Shown here: positions 5,607-5,627 of the stretch, piece by piece
Numbering within the stretch: position 1 is the stretch's first letter
How the letters are laid out: the number at the start of each line of letters is the position of its first letter
From: an uncultured Clostridia bacterium
GTDB taxonomy: Bacteria; Bacillota; Clostridia; Oscillospirales; Oscillospiraceae
NCBI GenBank assembly: GCA_937907975.1
Contig: CALEQS010000189.1
Span: forward strand, 1 to 5,627
Direction of reading: 5' to 3'
Length of the DNA stretch: 5,627 nt
Translations under genes and position numbers: made by a program
The notes under the pieces: model-generated
Told to the model about the DNA's origin: nothing
What the model saw: the letters and a program-made list of their open reading frames with translations, nothing else
The model's database searches: none

Positions 5607-5627
5607 GGCTCTCCCTTTGGGAGTGAG
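5607..5627. repeat. Start of a second copy of the intergenic repeat, cut by the window end
   Basis: GGCTCTCCCTTTGGGAGTGAG matches 1254-1274 (inner left end of the 1241-1463 element) at 16 of 21 positions, ending in the same GGAGTGAG. It folds as CTCCC-TTT-GGGAG (5611-5623). It lies downstream of a gene's 3' end, like the first copy. The remaining bases 5544-5606 show no clear terminator or gene. Confidence 0.45.

Noticed and set aside
1..5627. A hidden defence island, CRISPR array, toxin-antitoxin pair or biosynthetic cluster
   Set aside because: No regularly spaced direct repeats, no nuclease/ATPase/reverse transcriptase motifs and no small paired ORFs were seen; the genes are individually transcribed housekeeping or cell-envelope types.

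Overview
The window reads as an ordinary chromosomal stretch from a GC-rich, Gram-positive anaerobe. Oscillospiraceae or a related gut Clostridia group is my best guess. The inference rests on GC-ending codons, AGGAG-type ribosome binding sites, sigma-A-like promoters, a lipoprotein with a Gram-positive PdaC-like architecture, an acetyl-CoA hydrolase/CoA-transferase family gene typical of fermenters, and intergenic palindromic elements with CTCATC.../CTTCCCC-type modules that I associate with gut Clostridia. No species can be named from the sequence alone.

All five genes lie on the plus strand. They are (1) the 3' part of a CoA-transferase gene (1-1143), closed by a very strong intrinsic terminator; (2) a 298-base non-coding stretch after that terminator, mostly filled by a palindromic repeat element (1241-1463) with imperfect 28-bp terminal inverted repeats; (3) a TatD-family metal-dependent hydrolase (1505-2275); (4) a small uncharacterised, probably TerB-like alpha-helical protein (2458-3063) with a terminator; (5) a PdaC-like lipoprotein polysaccharide deacetylase (3346-4767) behind a promoter and a GC-rich structured leader; and (6) a HAD-superfamily phosphatase of the 5'-nucleotidase/phosphoglycolate phosphatase type (4896-5543) with its own terminator-separated promoter. 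The last 21 bases match the inner left end of the 1241-1463 repeat (16/21), so a second repeat copy probably begins there.

The genes do not look like one operon. Terminators or promoters separate nearly every pair, and the products act in unrelated processes: acyl-CoA fermentation, DNA/RNA or metabolite hydrolysis, cell-wall modification and phosphate ester hydrolysis. I find no CRISPR array, transposase, toxin-antitoxin pair, phage gene or defence cassette. The items most worth a second look are the intergenic repeat family, the uncharacterised protein with a DGVxxxxER motif repeated exactly 100 residues apart, and the structured leader of the deacetylase gene. None amounts to convincing evidence of a new system.
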